Shown here in pieces: positions 15,749 to 24,821 of a stretch of DNA of 64,000 nt (its first letter is position 1; each line of letters begins with the position of its first letter). This DNA comes from an uncultured Lachnospiraceae bacterium (lineage in GTDB: Bacteria; Bacillota; Clostridia; Lachnospirales; Lachnospiraceae). The DNA is taken from contig CANDGI010000002.1 in NCBI GenBank assembly GCA_947384285.1, positions 62,001 through 126,000 on the forward strand, read 5' to 3'. The notes beneath the pieces are model-generated. The model did no database searches, had not been told where the DNA came from, and saw only the letters and a program-made list of their open reading frames with translations. The translations under genes and the position numbers were made by a program.

Positions 15749-17968
15749 CTACCCTCCCAGGCTTGCATGGAGCATGCTTAGATACTCCGAAGCCCTTGTC
15801 TCCATTTCCTTGGTAACCAACAACGCCAGGCCGCTTTCCGGCACATACCGGGAACTGCATTGGAAAAACTCTTGTGCATCCTCCTCTGGCAGATAAATAT
15901 CCTCCAAAAAGCCTGCATTCCTGCTTAATTCTTCGGTTCCCTCCCCCTTTTCATACGTGGATGCAAAGGCATGGAAGGTATAGAAACTGCCTTTCCTTGC
16001 CAGGGTAGCTTTCTTTTTCTGGTGATCAAAAACATACCGGAAGCCCAAACATTCTGAAATATTTTTTATCGGAATGTATTCGTACACCGGATCATTGTAT
16101 TGCCGGAAGATATAGGAATTTCCATCGGCCTCCATCTGTGCCGCCAGAATCTGCGCCATTTGCTTACTTGTAGTGCTTTGATACTGCTCCAGGAATTCCA
16201 GCAATGCCAAGAGAACTGCCGCCTGCTCCTCCTGCCCCAGCTCTCCTAGTTTCCCGCCAGCCTGCTCTTCCAGCAGCCTTTGCAGTTCCTCCTGCGAGGG
16301 AGTAAGAATGTGAAAACCCTCCCCTTCGGCCAAATCTGCATTCTGTTGGGAGCTGGCTGTATCTGAATCCTCCCCCAGCGTTTCCCCGGATTCCTCCATC
16401 TGTTTTTCCAATCTGCCTATCTGCCTATCCAACTCCGCTATCTGTGCTTCTGCTTTTTTGGCCCCAGCCAAATCATTGGCTTCCAGGGCGGAAAGCTTCT
16501 CTTCCTGTTTCTTCTCTTTCTGCTCCAGAAGCCTTGCCTGTCCGCTTTCATGTTCCGTGGGATTCCTTTGTGCATACAAGGTATTCAAATCATTTGCATA
16601 GGAATCTATGCTGTCTTTTGCATAGGAAGAAAATGCATCATCCCTGATACTATTTTTCAGGTTCTCCCCTTCCTGAAGAAGAGTTTGCAGAAAATCCTTT
16701 CCTTCCTGGGCAGACATCTTTGAAAGAGCCGCATGTTCCAAAAACTGCAATTCGCTGTTGGCTGCCTGTGCTGCGTAAAACTGTTCCTTTAAGGCCGCAT
16801 CCAACATGCCCTGGGCAGCATTTTCCCGGGAGGCCTCCTTCTGATATTTTTCTCCCGGCCCATTGATAAGCAGATCTTCATAGGCTTTTTTGGCCGCCGG
16901 AAGAATGGTATTCTTTAAATATTCCAGTTCCCTTCCGGCATCCCTTGTTGTGTTTTGTTTGATGCTGCCCAAAAGCGCAGCCTTCTCGGCCAAATTTTCA
17001 CAGGAGGCAAAATCCCCTGCCCTGGCAGCATCTGCCAGCGCCTGGCTCACTGCATATTCTTCTTTTCCAAGAATGGTTGTCCCTTCTGTAAGCTTCATAG
17101 AATCATACGTTAGAATGCCCTCCTCCAGATTTTTCAGGCTTTCCTTTGCCCCTTCCTTCAATTCTCCGCCAGCTTCCAAAGAAATCCCTGCCTGGCTTCC
17201 CAAAAGAAGCTCCATCAACTGTCCCAGCGGTTCCCGGAGCCTGCTCAATACCATGGATCTTCTGGCGGCATCCACAGCCTCCATAACTGCTGTAAGGGAA
17301 AGCCTGTCCTCTGCGCTGGCCTGCATATAATAATTTTGAAGCCCCAAAAGCTGTGCGTCCAGATTCCCCGTCTCTTCATCCCTTACATCCATTCCGAAAA
17401 ACTCCCTGATTTTTTCCTCATAGAATTCATCTGTTTCATCCTTATCCTGCTTGCCTGCCAGAATATCATACTGCAGCTTCAAAGGCTCCAGCTCACTCAA
17501 ATGTTCCAAATCATACGGATCGGAAAGATCGAACATGCAAATGGGCTGTCCCGTCCGCAGATCATAGGTAATCCCATCCGATTTGGTATGGTGGGTCAAA
17601 AACAATCCATTTATCACCTCATCCTCCACCGGGGTTCCTTCTTTTGTAATATCTTTCAAGGAAAAAGCGTTGGAAATGTCAAACCACATGCCTTCTGCAA
17701 GCTCAGATTTGTAATACTGCAGATCCTGGCCGCTTTGGGAAGCGGAATCCGCCGCAATCCGGTAAATTTCATCATTCATGGCGCTTAAGTGAATCAGATG
17801 GGTTCCTATGAGAAGGGTAGCATCCTCAATCTCCGATGCTGTGATATGGACTGCCTGCTCTTCCTCCAGCAATGCCTGCACCTCTATGGTTCCTAAGGTA
17901 TGCCATGTGAAAATCAATAGGGCGCAAAAAGCAGCTGCCCTTACGGCATATTTTTTCTTTTTATTCAT
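15749..17968 (-). CDS. Secreted coiled-coil protein with copper-amine-oxidase-like C-domain, 739 aa
   Basis: A basic start and hydrophobic stretch (MNKKKKYAVRAAAFCALLIF) form a signal peptide or single anchor. Most of the protein is helical and Glu/Gln-rich, with a clear coiled coil at ~500-540 (QKEKKQEEKLSALEA, QIAELDRQIGRLEKQMEE). The C-terminal ~100 residues include YIPIKNISECLGFRYVFDHQ and KKATLARKGS. These resemble the copper-amine-oxidase N-domain used by Clostridia for surface proteins. Its ATG overlaps the previous stop (ATGA), so it is translationally coupled to the TolC-like gene. I know of no such protein in standard Afp loci; a role in anchoring the system to the envelope is a guess. 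Confidence 0.8.
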   Translation of the reverse strand: MNKKKKYAVRAAAFCALLIFTWHTLGTIEVQALLEEEQAVHITASEIEDATLLIGTHLIHLSAMNDEIYRIAADSASQSGQDLQYYKSELAEGMWFDISNAFSLKDITKEGTPVEDEVINGLFLTHHTKSDGITYDLRTGQPICMFDLSDPYDLEHLSELEPLKLQYDILAGKQDKDETDEFYEEKIREFFGMDVRDEETGNLDAQLLGLQNYYMQASAEDRLSLTAVMEAVDAARRSMVLSRLREPLGQLMELLLGSQAGISLEAGGELKEGAKESLKNLEEGILTYDSMKLTEGTTILGKEEYAVSQALADAARAGDFASCENLAEKAALLGSIKQNTTRDAGRELEYLKNTILPAAKKAYEDLLINGPGEKYQKEASRENAAQGMLDAALKEQFYAAQAANSELQFLEHAALSKMSAQEGKDFLQTLLQEGENLKNSIRDDAFSSYAKDSIDSYANDLNTLYAQRNPTEHESGQARLLEQKEKKQEEKLSALEANDLAGAKKAEAQIAELDRQIGRLEKQMEESGETLGEDSDTASSQQNADLAEGEGFHILTPSQEELQRLLEEQAGGKLGELGQEEQAAVLLALLEFLEQYQSTTSKQMAQILAAQMEADGNSYIFRQYNDPVYEYIPIKNISECLGFRYVFDHQKKKATLARKGSFYTFHAFASTYEKGEGTEELSRNAGFLEDIYLPEEDAQEFFQCSSRYVPESGLALLVTKEMETRASEYLSMLHASLGG

Positions 17969-20010
17969 GATATCTTTTCCCTTTTCAGGCTCAGGGAATC
18001 TGTATCAAACTCTGCCTGGTACATCTCTCCCTGGCTTCCGTCATAAAACCTTACCTTCAATTCTTCCAAACTTCCATTTAACAAAGACAGATACGTAAAG
18101 GGCTGCTCCACGGGAAGCAGGCTCCCTCCGAAAAGCTGTTTTCCCTCCTGGTTTTCCAGGCTGTAATAGGCGGGGGCTTCCTCTCCTGCCGACCTTATAG
18201 GCGTAATTGCAATGCTCATCATGCCGTTTTCCCGCGCCTGCACCTGATACTTTGCCACAGTCAAATCTTCCTCCTCTTTCCTCCGATAGCCGCCCACAAC
18301 CGAAAGCGGCCCTTCATACTCTGCCGGGTCAATCACGCAGTCGTCGATAAAGGTATCCCCCTGGTACAGCCGAAGAACCACTTTTTCTGCCTGCTCTTTG
18401 TCCAGCGCAAGATGGCGCAGCCTTTGGCTCAAGCTGGTACGTTCCCCGATCTTTACATTGTCAATCCACAGCTCAAAGGATGTGATTTCCAGTCCATATC
18501 CTTCCGGGATGGAAATCCCGATTTCAAAAAGATTGTCCTCCGCATAAGTCCTGATATCGTAACGGGCTCCCTCCATCCGCTCTTCCTCCACCAGGCTGTC
18601 TCCTCCCTGCGCTGCCTTTGGGCTTGTCCCAGCTTCATACATCAGGGATGTGGCTGCCCCGCAGCACAGCCCGTCCAGGGAATACAAAGCCTGGGTATAG
18701 GAAGACAAGGTTTCTAACAGCGTCAGCTGGTTCTCCTCATACATCTCCTGTAATGCGGTTAATTCCTCCAAAGACAGGCTCCCAGCCCGGTTCAAAACCA
18801 GGGCAAGCTCCACCTCCTGTTCCAGGGAATCCACCTCCTCCTTCAGGGAATCATAGGCATTTTTTGCGGTTATCACCGTATCATAACTTTCTTCCACCAT
18901 ATCCAGCAGCTCTTTTTTTGCATCTGCTTCCTCCTTTACCGCCTCCTGGTATTCCAAAATATTGGTATACAAGGTATAAGGCTCATCCTCCACATACCGC
19001 ACGCCGGAAATCTGCCCCTTGAACCACTCTTTAGGAATTTTGATAAACAGGATTTTGATATTGCCCTGCCAGGGCGCGTCCACATCCTCCAGCAGCTTGT
19101 CATACTGGGCTTTTAAGGCATCGGAATGAATGCTCCCGCCGCTTTTCACCCTGTGGAGAAAGGAATCCAGCCGATCCATCCTGCCTCCGTACTGGCTGCG
19201 CATCATGGCATAATTGGTGTCCAATGCAATCCTTTGAAGCTGAGCGGCCGCCTTTACCTCATAGAAGCTTTGATCCTCAGCCAGTGTGTGCTCTTTTAGG
19301 GCGGCAAGGTCTGCCCGGCTCATGTCCGTCTCCATATAAGGATTCAGAAAACGGTATCCGCTCCTTACATCCAGATTTATCTGCTCTCCCAGCTTCTTCT
19401 TTGCTTTTTCAAACTTCCGCACCTTCCCGGCTGTCTTTTGTTCCAGGGAACGGACGGCCTTTTCCAGGGAAGCTGCGTCATCTGCATTGGCCTGTCCAGC
19501 CAAAAGCTTTGCCCGGATGCGCTTTAAATCCTCCTGCCGCATTTCCAGCTGTTCTTCATAAAATCCAATGGTTTCCTGGAGGGTGTAGGCTTCTGTAAAC
19601 TGGTTTCCAACGGTTTCATACACATCATACTGCACCACCGACATTTCATGGCGCAGGCCGTTTATCTCGGACTGGATTTGCATAGGTTTATAGGTGAATT
19701 CAAATTCTTCTGCCAGATCCGGCTTCTCCGGGAACTTGAAAGACAACAGGGGCGTCCAGCGGAAGGATGCCATGTTTTTTTTCTTTAACCGGATGGATTT
19801 TATCGCCTCCTGGTACTTCACCTGGGACAATGCCAGCTTATCTTGAAGCTTTTGATAAGCGCTGCTGTTTTCCATTGCCATTGTCTTTGCCTGGGTGACA
19901 TTCAGCGTTCTCCCTGCCCCATAGCTTTTGATGGCATACGCCTGTTCAAAAGCCCCGGCCGCCAGAGCAAGGCAAAGGGCAATACCGATGATTTTTTTCT
20001 TTCCTTCCAT
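17965..20010 (-). CDS. Secreted TolC-like (OEP-fold) coiled-coil protein, 681 aa
   Basis: It has a signal peptide (KKIIGIALCLALAAGAFEQA, ending at AYA) and then two long helical-hairpin blocks typical of outer-membrane-efflux-like proteins. These are TLNVTQAKTMAMENSSAYQK...KYQEAIKSI, and later KNAYDSLKEEVDSLEQEVE followed by NRAGSLSLEELTALQEMYEE. The C-terminal ~230 residues are strand-rich with no family I recognise. TolC-fold proteins without an outer-membrane barrel occur in some Clostridia as surface proteins. Its coupling to the next secreted gene and position inside the CIS operon suggest an envelope-spanning part of the system, but that is inference. GAAGGGG precedes ATG 20010. Confidence 0.8.
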   Translation of the reverse strand: MEGKKKIIGIALCLALAAGAFEQAYAIKSYGAGRTLNVTQAKTMAMENSSAYQKLQDKLALSQVKYQEAIKSIRLKKKNMASFRWTPLLSFKFPEKPDLAEEFEFTYKPMQIQSEINGLRHEMSVVQYDVYETVGNQFTEAYTLQETIGFYEEQLEMRQEDLKRIRAKLLAGQANADDAASLEKAVRSLEQKTAGKVRKFEKAKKKLGEQINLDVRSGYRFLNPYMETDMSRADLAALKEHTLAEDQSFYEVKAAAQLQRIALDTNYAMMRSQYGGRMDRLDSFLHRVKSGGSIHSDALKAQYDKLLEDVDAPWQGNIKILFIKIPKEWFKGQISGVRYVEDEPYTLYTNILEYQEAVKEEADAKKELLDMVEESYDTVITAKNAYDSLKEEVDSLEQEVELALVLNRAGSLSLEELTALQEMYEENQLTLLETLSSYTQALYSLDGLCCGAATSLMYEAGTSPKAAQGGDSLVEEERMEGARYDIRTYAEDNLFEIGISIPEGYGLEITSFELWIDNVKIGERTSLSQRLRHLALDKEQAEKVVLRLYQGDTFIDDCVIDPAEYEGPLSVVGGYRRKEEEDLTVAKYQVQARENGMMSIAITPIRSAGEEAPAYYSLENQEGKQLFGGSLLPVEQPFTYLSLLNGSLEELKVRFYDGSQGEMYQAEFDTDSLSLKREKIS

Positions 20011-20015
20011 GGCTG

Positions 20016-21122
20016 TTACCCCTTCTCCATAAAATACATGGCAAATTCCCCGTTCTTTTCCTTGCTGAAAAAAGTATACCGGATTCCCTCTTCCATAAAA
20101 GAATACAGATAAACCAGATAACTGGAATCGTAATCCTCCACCACTGCCACGTCCGAAAACTCATTGGCAAGCTCCATATCTCCCGGGCCAAACAGACTGC
20201 TTTCCTTCTCATTCAGATAGGAAACCGCAACGGCTTCTGCCAGGGTAAGGGACGCATTTCCCTCATACTCCGGCTCCCCCAGCAGCGCTTTCAGCTCTGG
20301 AATGGACGTGCAGCAGCTGCCCTTGATGGAAATCTGCTTTTTCAGCACATAAATCCCCTCCACCTGCACGCTGCCTTCCAAAGCCGCCCCATTCAAAGCA
20401 CCGCAGTAAACCGCATCAATCTCTTCCATCACTACGGAAAACTCCCCCTCCCCACCCGTATAAATCTTTCTTCTGCCCTGGTAAACCTGGCTGGTTTCCT
20501 CCGCTGTTTTCCCAAGGAAATCGCTGTATAAAAGCTCATCCTGGCTGAAATTGCCGCAAAATATTTCCTGGTTCCCAGAATTAAACAGCTTCCCTTCCCC
20601 ATGCTTTTTGCCCCTTTCAAACCCTCCTTCGTATTCTTTGCTCCCATTTTCCCGGTAAAGGATTCCCATGCCGTTAAATTCGTTTTCCTGGAAGGCGCCC
20701 TGGTACTTCAGCTTCCCTCCTGGGTAATAGAGCTTTCCTTCCCCTTCATACTGGTTTTGTGCAAATTCTCCGGTATAGGCTGCTTCGCCGGATGCTTGAT
20801 ACAAGGTTCCCTTTCCAGAAACAGCACCCTGCTCTACATTCCCTTCGTAGGCAATGTACCCGGACTTTGCCCGGATTCTTACGTTTCCTTTGGCAAATTT
20901 CAGCAGAGGGGAGTTGTAATCATAGGTTGGGGTTCCTCCTGCTCCCTTTCGGGAGGGGGGATGCAGCAGGAAAAAGCAGCACAGGCCCAGCAGGCCAAGG
21001 GAAAGCATGGCTGCTTTTGCCAGGCGCTTGCTGACCAGCCAGGAAAAGATGGGGAGGTAGTCTGTTTGGCTTTTGGGGGTGATGCTTAGCAGCTTTTGTA
21101 TTCTTTTCATAGATTTTCTCAT
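20016..21122 (-). CDS. Membrane-anchored MORN-repeat protein, 368 aa
   Basis: A transmembrane helix lies at ~residues 34-55 (AAMLSLGLLGLCCFFLLHPP), leaving a short basic cytoplasmic N-terminus. Residues ~80-205 hold about six MORN repeats of the form Y-x-G-x-F...GxGxLYYPxG (for example YTGEFAQNQYEGEGKLYYP and YEGGFERGKKHGEGKLF). The C-terminal 160 residues have no recognised domain. MORN repeats bind membranes or serve as scaffolds. It is 5 nt upstream of the TolC-like gene and in the same operon. ATG 21122 follows AAAGGA with very tight spacing; an ATG at 21110 is an alternative. Confidence 0.82.
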   Translation of the reverse strand: MRKSMKRIQKLLSITPKSQTDYLPIFSWLVSKRLAKAAMLSLGLLGLCCFFLLHPPSRKGAGGTPTYDYNSPLLKFAKGNVRIRAKSGYIAYEGNVEQGAVSGKGTLYQASGEAAYTGEFAQNQYEGEGKLYYPGGKLKYQGAFQENEFNGMGILYRENGSKEYEGGFERGKKHGEGKLFNSGNQEIFCGNFSQDELLYSDFLGKTAEETSQVYQGRRKIYTGGEGEFSVVMEEIDAVYCGALNGAALEGSVQVEGIYVLKKQISIKGSCCTSIPELKALLGEPEYEGNASLTLAEAVAVSYLNEKESSLFGPGDMELANEFSDVAVVEDYDSSYLVYLYSFMEEGIRYTFFSKEKNGEFAMYFMEKG

Positions 21123-21163
21123 TCCTTTATATATTGGATTGGGGCGGAAAGGCAGGATGCCCT

Positions 21164-21184
21164 TTCCTGTGTATCGAAATATAA
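21164..21184. repeat. Dispersed TCCTGTGTATCGAAATATA element, copy 3
   Basis: The core lies immediately before the stop of the pseudokinase-like gene, in the gap before the MORN gene. It is preceded by a hairpin, GGAAAGG with CCTTTCC (21146-21167). Confidence 0.6.
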
Positions 21185-21185
21185 T

Positions 21186-22082
21186 TTACTGAATCAAGGA
21201 CTCTTTGCCAATCTTTTCAAAGGAACTGGTGAACATGCGTAAAAAAGGAATATCGCCCACTGTTATCTGGGAAAACAGCATGAGAAAGGCTGCTATGCCA
21301 ATCAAAAGAGAACATGCCAAAAGTACACGTATCAAAACCTTACGTTTTTTCCTAAAAAATTTCCCTATTTTCTCCTTGAATTTTCCTTTCTTTTGGATAG
21401 GAAAATCCAGATGGATGTCTTGGAGCAATTCTAAAAAATCCTGGTATCCTTCTTTTTGAATTTTTTTCTCAATCAGATTCCTTCCGGCTGTATGCATTTT
21501 CGATGGCTCCTGCATCAATTCCAACATTAATTCTGCGCATTTTATGGCACATTCCTGTTCTCCTGCATCTGGGTTCAGCTGGCTAAGATCTATCTGATAC
21601 CCTAGGAAAATGCTTCCGTCTTTTTGCATATGTATCTGCCGTTGTTTTAAAATCAGGTAGAGCACAGGCCATGGCTCTTTGGAAGAGATACACGCTGCAA
21701 GAAGGCTTTGGCATATCTTCTGGCATTTTTCTTGGGAACGGGCTTCCGTTTGAAAAAACTGATCCAGCGGCCTGGCTTTTTGGCAGGGATACGCCACCCA
21801 GAATCCGTCTTTTCCGGCGACCTGCTGTCCCTGCGGATTCCTGCCGCTTTTTTTCCCTGTCTCCCAGATTTCCATCAGAAGCTTTGCTGTCTCATGTTTT
21901 TTTATTGCAAGCATCGTATAATATCTGCATGCCTGCCCCTGTCCAAAGGGAACCGGGGACGCTAAGGCCTTTGCGCTATGCCATCCTGCTGGAATGTCCT
22001 TTGCAACCCACACATCATTGGCTTCATATTCCTGAACCTTCCATATAGGATTCCATTTTCTTTCCTCTTCACTGTAAACCAT
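21186..22082 (-). CDS. Membrane protein with pseudokinase-like cytoplasmic domain, 298 aa
   Basis: Residues 1-230 are soluble and residues ~247-270 form one transmembrane helix (VLIRVLLACSLLIGIAAFLM). The order of elements recalls a degenerate Ser/Thr kinase C-lobe. A hinge-like FWVAYPCQKARPLDQFF is followed by a helix (CQKICQSLLAACISS), then IHMQKDGSIFLGYQIDLSQL at the place of the catalytic and Mg-binding loops. The HRD, DFG and P-loop residues are missing. It would therefore be a pseudokinase at best, and the similarity is my impression rather than a proven match. GCAGGAG precedes ATG 22082, and the gene starts 4 nt after the fibre-like gene's stop. Confidence 0.7.
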   Translation of the reverse strand: MVYSEEERKWNPIWKVQEYEANDVWVAKDIPAGWHSAKALASPVPFGQGQACRYYTMLAIKKHETAKLLMEIWETGKKSGRNPQGQQVAGKDGFWVAYPCQKARPLDQFFQTEARSQEKCQKICQSLLAACISSKEPWPVLYLILKQRQIHMQKDGSIFLGYQIDLSQLNPDAGEQECAIKCAELMLELMQEPSKMHTAGRNLIEKKIQKEGYQDFLELLQDIHLDFPIQKKGKFKEKIGKFFRKKRKVLIRVLLACSLLIGIAAFLMLFSQITVGDIPFLRMFTSSFEKIGKESLIQ

Positions 22083-22085
22083 GGG

Positions 22086-23969
22086 CTACTCCTGCCTGCT
22101 CCCGTTGTCCTGCTTTGTGCGTACCACCGCATAGGCATACGCACAAATCACAGGCATGTCCGTGCAGTAAATACGGATTTCATATACCCCTTCTCTGCCT
22201 GGAGCCGTGTACACGCCATCCGGGGTAATCGCTCCGCTTCCTGGTTCCGTCAATTCATAGGTAAGGCTTGCAGGCTCCATGTGATGGAAGCTTACATGGA
22301 AATAACAGCTTTCCCTTATGCCTAAAATGACGGTAGGCGTGTCTGCCCGAATGCTTCCCTCCCCATCTTCTTCCTCCCATGCTTGCTGGAAAGAAGGGAA
22401 TAGCACGGCAACCCACCGGCAGGTAAGCAAGGGGGCGCTGATATTTTTCAGAAGCTTTGCGGCAGCGATAAAGCTCCCTTTATCATTGAGTACTTTTACT
22501 GCCGTCTCCACATAGCCCATCCCTTCCGTTTCCCTTGGGAATAAAGCTGCATTTCCGTAAACAACGCTATTTCCATAAACGGCGTTCTTTCCATAAACAG
22601 CGCTATTTCCATTGGCTCCTGGCACCGTTTCTGCGCTGCAGCATTCCAGGCCCAGCTCCACATACACATTGCCCCTGCCCAGCCCATGCATAATCTCCCC
22701 AGAATAGCAGATACTTCCTTTTCTCGCTCCCGTGCCCAGCGGTATCTCAAGGATTCCTGTGGACAGAAACGGCGTATCCCATCTTGTTTTTGCATTTGTG
22801 GGAAGCTCTACTTGTTCCTCTCCTTTCTTTTCCTTCCCACGGGGCAAAGGAACGTTCTCCCGGAAATATGAGCCATACTCCCTGCGTTTTCCTTCCCAGC
22901 CAGGCGCACAGATATATCGTTTGACGCCCCGTTCCGTCACCTGGTCAATCAGATAGGCGCTGTCTGTTCGCAGCAATCTCAGCTTGGCAAGAACCACATA
23001 ATCTTTTTTCTGTTCCAGGCTCAGCATTTCCAGATTGGTTCTGGCTGCTTCCTCCATCACAAGCTGGGCGGGATGCTCCTCCCAAATCTGCACCTGAAAG
23101 GATTGATTTCCGTTTTCTGCCTGGTACAATTGATTTCCGTTTTCTGTCTGGGACAATTGATTTCCGTTTCCTGCCCGAAACAATTGATTTCCGTTTTCCG
23201 CCTGGAACACCAAGTCGGTTTTTCCCTCCTGCGGATGCTCCGCTTCCACCCAGTAATCTTTCCCTGCCGTCTCTCCTTTTTCCAGCGACAGCCCTTCAAA
23301 TCCCATCTGCAGTTCATGATTTCCATCCTCAGTCCGAAAAGCCGGCATTTGGAGCGTTCCCTGCCAGGTGATGGGCAAAGGCTCCTCTGACAATTTTTCC
23401 AGTTCCAGATGAACCTTTACAAGCACGCCTTTGCACACAGCCGCCGGCATGGTAAGCTCTATCTGAAAATCCTGCTCCTTGCACAAACAGATTTTCCGGA
23501 AAAAACTGTCTTCCAGCCGGAAGCCCTCTGCCGCCTCTTTTTCGTCCTTTAAAAATAATTCATATCCCTCGCTCATCCGGTTATATTCATAGGAATCGCC
23601 CTTTTCCTGCTGGTTCACTGCAAAGACAGCCTGTATCGGCGTCTCCTGGTAACGTATGCAAAGCAGCGTTTCCTTCCCCTTAATCTGGGAAAACCCTGGG
23701 ATTGCAGATAGCTTTTTCACCACCGATTCCGGGATTACAATTTCCCGCCCGAAATCATCTATCGCTGCTCCGCTCTCCACCAAAACAGATAAATCATCCA
23801 AGCTGAACACATTTAAGCCGCATAGAATCCCCGAACCATGAACTATGGAATTGATAAAACGCCTTTTATTGTTGAAGTATGCCTGCTCTGCCTGAAAATC
23901 AGGGGAGGTAAGCATCTTGCCGGAATAATACCGATTGCGCTCAAAAGGAAATAACTGGTTATTTTTCAC
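22086..23969 (-). CDS. CIS-associated fibre/adaptor-like protein with Ig-like C-domain, 628 aa
   Basis: The N-terminus KNNQLFPFERNRYYSGKMLT, SPDFQAEQAYFNNKRRFINS, IVHGSGILCGLNV matches a pattern I know from eCIS loci (R-x-Y-x-GK-x-LT-x-x-DF-x-x-EQ...HG-x-G-x-x-x-GL). The C-terminal ~75 residues (GSGAITPDGVYTAPGREGVY) look like a bacterial Ig (BIG) domain. In between, a 27-bp repeat gives four NGNQL-type units (residues ~250-290), and AVYGKNAVYGN/SVVYGN repeats lie near residue 470. I chose the GTG at 23969 because AAGGAGGT is 7 nt upstream; an ATG start would overlap the response regulator. It may be a surface fibre or attachment protein. Confidence 0.75.
   Translation of the reverse strand: MKNNQLFPFERNRYYSGKMLTSPDFQAEQAYFNNKRRFINSIVHGSGILCGLNVFSLDDLSVLVESGAAIDDFGREIVIPESVVKKLSAIPGFSQIKGKETLLCIRYQETPIQAVFAVNQQEKGDSYEYNRMSEGYELFLKDEKEAAEGFRLEDSFFRKICLCKEQDFQIELTMPAAVCKGVLVKVHLELEKLSEEPLPITWQGTLQMPAFRTEDGNHELQMGFEGLSLEKGETAGKDYWVEAEHPQEGKTDLVFQAENGNQLFRAGNGNQLSQTENGNQLYQAENGNQSFQVQIWEEHPAQLVMEEAARTNLEMLSLEQKKDYVVLAKLRLLRTDSAYLIDQVTERGVKRYICAPGWEGKRREYGSYFRENVPLPRGKEKKGEEQVELPTNAKTRWDTPFLSTGILEIPLGTGARKGSICYSGEIMHGLGRGNVYVELGLECCSAETVPGANGNSAVYGKNAVYGNSVVYGNAALFPRETEGMGYVETAVKVLNDKGSFIAAAKLLKNISAPLLTCRWVAVLFPSFQQAWEEEDGEGSIRADTPTVILGIRESCYFHVSFHHMEPASLTYELTEPGSGAITPDGVYTAPGREGVYEIRIYCTDMPVICAYAYAVVRTKQDNGSRQE
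23102..23215. repeat. 27-bp in-frame tandem repeat, four copies
   Basis: Copies of ATTGATTTCCGTTTTC recur every 27 bp, encoding nine-residue NGNQLxQxE units in the fibre-like protein. The sequence between units differs (LFRAG, LSQTE, LYQAE), so the array has drifted. Confidence 0.85.
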
Positions 23970-23982
23970 ATTTCTTACCTCC

Positions 23983-24696
23983 TTACCTGTCATAGAATAC
24001 ATAGCCGATTCCACGGACGGTCTGAATCATGCCGCTGTCTTTTCCATCCACCTTTTTCCGCAGATTGGAAACATGGACCATCACGGTCCGCACATCCCCT
24101 AAATCATCTGTTTTCCACACGCATTGGTAAATCTCTCCATAGGTTAGAAGCTTGCCCATGTTGGAAATAAACAGTTCCAGCAATTTATATTCAATGGGGG
24201 ATAAATGCAGCCTTTCCCTGCGCTTTCCGCTATCATCCATCTTCCATACCATATGCCTGGATAAATCAATGCGAAACTGGCAAAATGCCAGAATCCTCCC
24301 ATTCAGCCTGCCTTTTTGGTATGTCCGGCAGCGTCTGACATTCGATTCAATCCTGGCAAGAAGCACCTTTAGCTCCACCGGCCTTGCCACATAATCATCG
24401 CCCCCGTTATTTAAGGCTTCCGCGATTCTGTCCCCATCGCTTGTATTTCCCAGAAAAACAACCGGCACAAATGTTATCTTCCGAATCCGCTTGCAGAATT
24501 CCACCCCGCTTTCATCCGGGAGATCCGTATCCAGCAGAATCAAATCCATGGCTTCTCGTCTCATCCTATGCTCCGCTTCCCTGGCGGAAGCTGCCCAGAT
24601 GACCTGCCAGGCATTTTTTTCAAGCTGTGCCTTTACCGTGGCGCTCAGCTTTTTATCCTCTTCCACCAGCAAGATTTTTCCCTTTGCCAATTTCAT
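23983..24696 (-). CDS. OmpR/PhoB-family response regulator with atypical receiver, 237 aa
   Basis: The N-terminal receiver runs from KGKILLVEEDKKLSATVKAQ; the phosphoacceptor is the first Asp of LLDTDLPDESG. The C-terminal winged helix is clear (LSPIEYKLLELFISNMGKLL, VMVHVSNLRKKVDGKD, IQTVRGIGYVFYDR). Two receiver features are unusual. The acidic pair is Glu-Glu rather than Asp-Asp, and the invariant Lys near 'DYxxKP' is Arg (DYVARPVEL). ATG 24696 is 1 nt after GGAGGGG, so the TTG two codons later may be the real start. No histidine kinase is encoded nearby. It is the last regulator before the CIS genes and likely controls them. Confidence 0.88.
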   Translation of the reverse strand: MKLAKGKILLVEEDKKLSATVKAQLEKNAWQVIWAASAREAEHRMRREAMDLILLDTDLPDESGVEFCKRIRKITFVPVVFLGNTSDGDRIAEALNNGGDDYVARPVELKVLLARIESNVRRCRTYQKGRLNGRILAFCQFRIDLSRHMVWKMDDSGKRRERLHLSPIEYKLLELFISNMGKLLTYGEIYQCVWKTDDLGDVRTVMVHVSNLRKKVDGKDSGMIQTVRGIGYVFYDR

Positions 24697-24821
24697 CCCC
24701 TCCCTTGAAAAGCGAAGCAATTCTTTTCGTTTATGCCGTGTCTTTTCTTCTGAACTGCGAAACGGAATCACGGCGCTGGAACTATGCTTTCTATCATAAA
24801 TTATATCTTTTTCGATTTTTT

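Noticed and set aside
17965-20010. TolC-like protein as a true outer-membrane channel
   Set aside because: All other features point to a Gram-positive, and the beta-barrel part is not apparent; only the helical-hairpin similarity is retained.
1-24000. Type VI secretion system or complete prophage
   Set aside because: No TssJLM membrane complex, and no head, portal, terminase, lysis or integration genes. The Pvc16-type cap, CIS tube-initiator proteins and DUF6760 mark an Afp/eCIS-type system.
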